Source of the DNA: RHLJ01 sp048058975
GTDB lineage: Bacteria > Bacteroidota > Rhodothermia > Balneolales > Balneolaceae
NCBI GenBank assembly: GCA_048058975.1
Contig: JBLLNP010000007.1
Coordinates: 1-64,000, forward strand
Direction: 5' to 3'
DNA: 64,000 nt
Below, one piece after another: positions 61,958-64,000 of this stretch; within the stretch, counting starts at the first letter, position 1; each line of letters begins with the position of its first letter. The position numbers and the translations under genes were made by a program. The notes under the pieces are model-generated. The model did no database searches. It was not told where the DNA came from and saw only the letters and a program-made list of their open reading frames with translations.

Positions 61958-62980
61958 ATGAAAGCACTGGTTAAGTCCAAGCCGGAAAAAGGACTCTGGA
62001 TGGAAGATATCCCCGTCCCCGAAATCGGCCCAAACGATGTTCTGATCAAAGTCTCAAAAACAGCTATTTGCGGAACTGATTTACACATCTATTTGTGGGA
62101 TGACTGGGCACAGCAAACTATTCCCGTTGGGTTAACAATTGGCCATGAATACGTGGGACATATCGCAAAAATGGGGAGTGAAGTCACCGAATTTAAAGAA
62201 GGCGACCGCGTTACAGGAGAAGGCCACATTGCATGCGGACATTGTCGCAACTGTCGGCGTGGGCGCCAGCATATTTGTGAACTTACGCTGGGTGTGGGAG
62301 TGAACATCAACGGAGCATTTGCAGAGTATGTTAAAATCCCCGCTTCCAATGTGTTGAAGATCAACAAAAAAATACCGGATGAGATTGTAGCCATTATGGA
62401 TCCACTGGGAAATGCTACTCATACTACTCTTTCTTTTCCGGTGATCGGGGAGGATGTATTAATCACAGGTTCGGGATTAATTGGCAGTATGTGTATAGCC
62501 ATCGCCAAGTTTGCCGGAGCACGGAATATCATTGCTACGGAGACGAGCGAATACCGAGCTAACTTAGCGGGTAAATTCGGGGCAACACGGGTTGTAAATC
62601 CATTGCACGAAAACTTAGCAGATGTAATGGTTGAGCTGGGCATGCGAGGATTTGATATTGGGCTGGAATGTTCCGGATCACCAGTCGCCTTTAATCAAAT
62701 GGTATCGCACATGTACAATTCCGGAAAGATCGCTTTGCTTGGTATTCTTCCTCCTAAAACTGAGGTGAACTGGAATAAGATTATTTTTAAGGGATTAACC
62801 TTAAAAGGCATTTACGGTCGTGAAATGTATGAAACCTGGTATCAAATGGAGCAGATGCTGATTTCCGGGCTGGATGTTTCACCCATCATTACTCATAGAT
62901 ACCATATTGATGATTTCCAGAAAGGCTTCGACATTATGGAAGCCACTCAATGCGGAAAGGTAATTCTGAGTTGGGATTGA
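61958..62980 (+). CDS. tdh: L-threonine 3-dehydrogenase
   Basis: Oxidises threonine to 2-amino-3-ketobutyrate, the substrate of Kbl. 340-residue zinc MDR: catalytic zinc KTAICGTDLHIYLWDDWAQ and IGHEYVGHI, structural zinc CGHCRNCRRGRQHIC, Rossmann ITGSGLIGSMCIAIAKFAGA. The DDWAQ segment is a Tdh mark. Divergent from kbl with 139 bases between. Confidence 0.95.
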   Translation: MKALVKSKPEKGLWMEDIPVPEIGPNDVLIKVSKTAICGTDLHIYLWDDWAQQTIPVGLTIGHEYVGHIAKMGSEVTEFKEGDRVTGEGHIACGHCRNCRRGRQHICELTLGVGVNINGAFAEYVKIPASNVLKINKKIPDEIVAIMDPLGNATHTTLSFPVIGEDVLITGSGLIGSMCIAIAKFAGARNIIATETSEYRANLAGKFGATRVVNPLHENLADVMVELGMRGFDIGLECSGSPVAFNQMVSHMYNSGKIALLGILPPKTEVNWNKIIFKGLTLKGIYGREMYETWYQMEQMLISGLDVSPIITHRYHIDDFQKGFDIMEATQCGKVILSWD

Positions 62981-63086
62981 GAGAGCTATATTTTTAGTCT
63001 CTTCATGTAGCTCTGCTAGGTGATATAACCCATGAAGTACCCACTTCCGAACCGTTTTTACCAAATAGTATGTTAACAACAACACC

Positions 63087-63506
63087 GTGAATGAATATAT
63101 AACACTTCGAACCTATGATAATTGGATCGACGCGGAAATTGATTTTGCGAAGTTGAACGATGAAGAGTTGCGGGTTTTTATCAACAACAGAAATACTGCT
63201 AATATTTTACCTCACTATGCCTTAGCCATCGGTGGGATTAAAATTCAGATTCACAAAGATGATCTTAAAAAGGGTTTGGAAGCTATTGCTTATGAAATCA
63301 ATAAAGAACAAGATGTAGAAGAGTTGTTTGGAAATCCTATGGCTCAACCAACGTTGGTCTGTCCAAATTGTGGTAGTTCCAATTATTTCAGGGAAAATTC
63401 TATGCTTGCTGGTTTATTTTTTTGGCTTTTAGCTGTAGTACCAGTTCCCATTCCAAAGAATATTTATCATTGTTCGAAATGTGACCATCGATGGAAAGTA
63501 AAGTAA
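63087..63506 (+). CDS. DUF2007-like signal-transducing domain with zinc ribbon
   Basis: 139 residues. An N-terminal PII-like DUF2007 domain (ITLRTYDNWIDAEIDFAKLNDEELRVFINNRN, then ALAIGGIKIQIHKDDLKKGLEAI) is followed by a split zinc ribbon: VCPNCGSSNYF and HCSKCDHRWK, with a hydrophobic segment (LAGLFFWLLAVVPVPIPKN) between the cysteine pairs. The function is unknown; the hydrophobic link may put it at the membrane. Confidence 0.75.
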   Translation: MNEYITLRTYDNWIDAEIDFAKLNDEELRVFINNRNTANILPHYALAIGGIKIQIHKDDLKKGLEAIAYEINKEQDVEELFGNPMAQPTLVCPNCGSSNYFRENSMLAGLFFWLLAVVPVPIPKNIYHCSKCDHRWKVK

Positions 63507-63559
63507 ATCATCTCGCTATTATATGTATCAATTGGAAATAAATCTGGTTTGGTCCTTAA

Positions 63560-63760
63560 TTTAAACCACACCCGGAATTAAAAGAATTCCTGTTATCAAC
63601 AAAAAACAGGGTGCTAGTTGAAGCAAGTCCGGTTGACAGAATCTGGGGAGTGGGTTTAAGTTCTGATGACCCTTCAATAGAAAATCCGAATTTCTGGAAA
63701 GGCTTGAACTTATTGGGTTTCGCATTAATGAGCGTGCGAGCTAAACTAAATGAAATATAA
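63560..63760 (+). pseudogene. C-terminal remnant of a NADAR-family protein
   Basis: From a stop at 63557-63559 the frame reads ELKEFLLSTKNRVLVEASPVDRIW, then GVGLSSDDPSIENPNFWKG and LNLLGFALMSVRAKL, ending TAA at 63758-63760. This is the C-terminal third of the NADAR (YbiA-like) domain, a glycosidase of ADP-ribose/riboflavin-pathway intermediates. The N-terminal two-thirds and any start codon are missing, and no upstream frame supplies them. It is a decayed or deleted gene. Confidence 0.75.
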
Positions 63761-63815
63761 ATCCAGACTCTGTTAATCAAGGAATGCTCTCCTCTTTATC
63801 CCGGTTTTAACACGC

Positions 63816-64000
63816 ATGGCAAAAAAGAGCATAATTAGGAAAATCATTATGGTTGTGGCAGCAGTACTCTGGGTATTTATTTTAATCGTCTTAGGAATCG
63901 GATCGTGGACTTCTGCACCTGGATACAAAGGAGAAAAATCTGATCATTTTAAAAGAAAAACTTTTGTTAATGGAGAAGGTTATGTGGAAAAGGGGTTTTC
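63816..64000 (+). CDS. MBL-fold hydrolase N-terminus (NAPE-PLD-like), cut by window end
   Basis: The visible 61 codons give one membrane anchor (IIMVVAAVLWVFILIVLGIGSW) followed by APGYKGEKSDHFKRKTFVNG. In my memory this matches the N-terminus of membrane-anchored metallo-beta-lactamase-fold hydrolases of the UlaG/NAPE-PLD group, which share a YKGPxSDHFDG motif. The catalytic HxHxDH motif lies beyond the window, so the assignment is tentative. Confidence 0.6.
   Translation, partial: MAKKSIIRKIIMVVAAVLWVFILIVLGIGSWTSAPGYKGEKSDHFKRKTFVNGEGYVEKGF

Overview
The window looks like a chromosome segment from the Bacteroidota/FCB side of the bacteria, most likely Balneolota (Balneola/Gracilimonas-like). 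The placement is inference, not a phylogeny. The signs are a PorQ-type protein of the type IX secretion family, a carbamoyl-phosphate synthase large subunit that ends in the short form without the allosteric domain, LptD and Mla outer-membrane genes, a TAnnTTTG-like element upstream of both tRNA genes, weak Shine-Dalgarno sites, and AT-leaning DNA. Almost everything is core metabolism or envelope biology. There is no rRNA, CRISPR array, prophage or intact insertion sequence.

Layout. 1-1.2 kb: convergent broken HNH endonuclease and DUF58 genes. 1.3-6.4 kb: tight plus-strand operon of porin, SLC13/DASS transporter, response regulator, cNMP-domain histidine kinase and an outer-membrane barrel. 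6.6-8.8 kb: recQ (minus). 9-11.9 kb: three overlapping plus-strand genes of unknown function. 11.9-22.4 kb: minus-strand block of carB, carA, three small envelope genes, a penicillin-acylase-family hydrolase, an arginine-deiminase-fold enzyme and an SGNH protein. 22.6-25.9 kb: ddl, NAD kinase and malate dehydrogenase. 26-26.6 kb: a ParE-like toxin-antitoxin pair between 90-bp direct repeats. 26.9-30 kb: HIT, aroQ, flippase and NYN operon (minus). 30.1-36.8 kb: thioredoxin-like gene, tRNA-Lys, a PLD/SNase/HhH fusion (minus), divIC-like gene, ROK kinase and lptD. 36.8-43 kb: riboflavin genes, ppiD-like gene and mlaEFD (minus). 43.1-48.4 kb: porQ, K+ channel, aroC, TPR, LysM/RlpA and CPBP genes chained by overlaps. 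48.5-53.9 kb: ECF sigma factor, histidine kinase, clpX, clpP, tig and tRNA-Leu. 54-64 kb: cutA, cysH, htrA, nrnA, thiamine pyrophosphokinase, aminopeptidase P, kbl/tdh, a DUF2007 protein, a NADAR remnant and a truncated MBL-fold gene.

How the genes work together: carAB make carbamoyl phosphate, aroQ and aroC belong to the shikimate pathway, ribDE make riboflavin, and tdh/kbl turn threonine into glycine plus acetyl-CoA. LptD and the Mla genes handle outer-membrane lipids. Trigger factor, ClpXP, HtrA and the PpiD-like protein handle protein quality.

Two cross-cutting observations. (1) The first 7.7 kb holds seven apparent one-base deletions, mostly in homopolymers, and one in-frame stop. I see no frameshift in the recognisable genes after that, so this looks more like a low-quality contig end than gene decay. 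(2) Intergenic spaces carry several families of palindromic repeats. One two-hairpin pair, 20 kb apart, differs by a compensatory base-pair change. The most promising undescribed material is the three-gene operon at 9-11.9 kb and the carA leader, where a 32-codon ORF with clustered arginine codons runs through a terminator-like hairpin. No new system is proven here.
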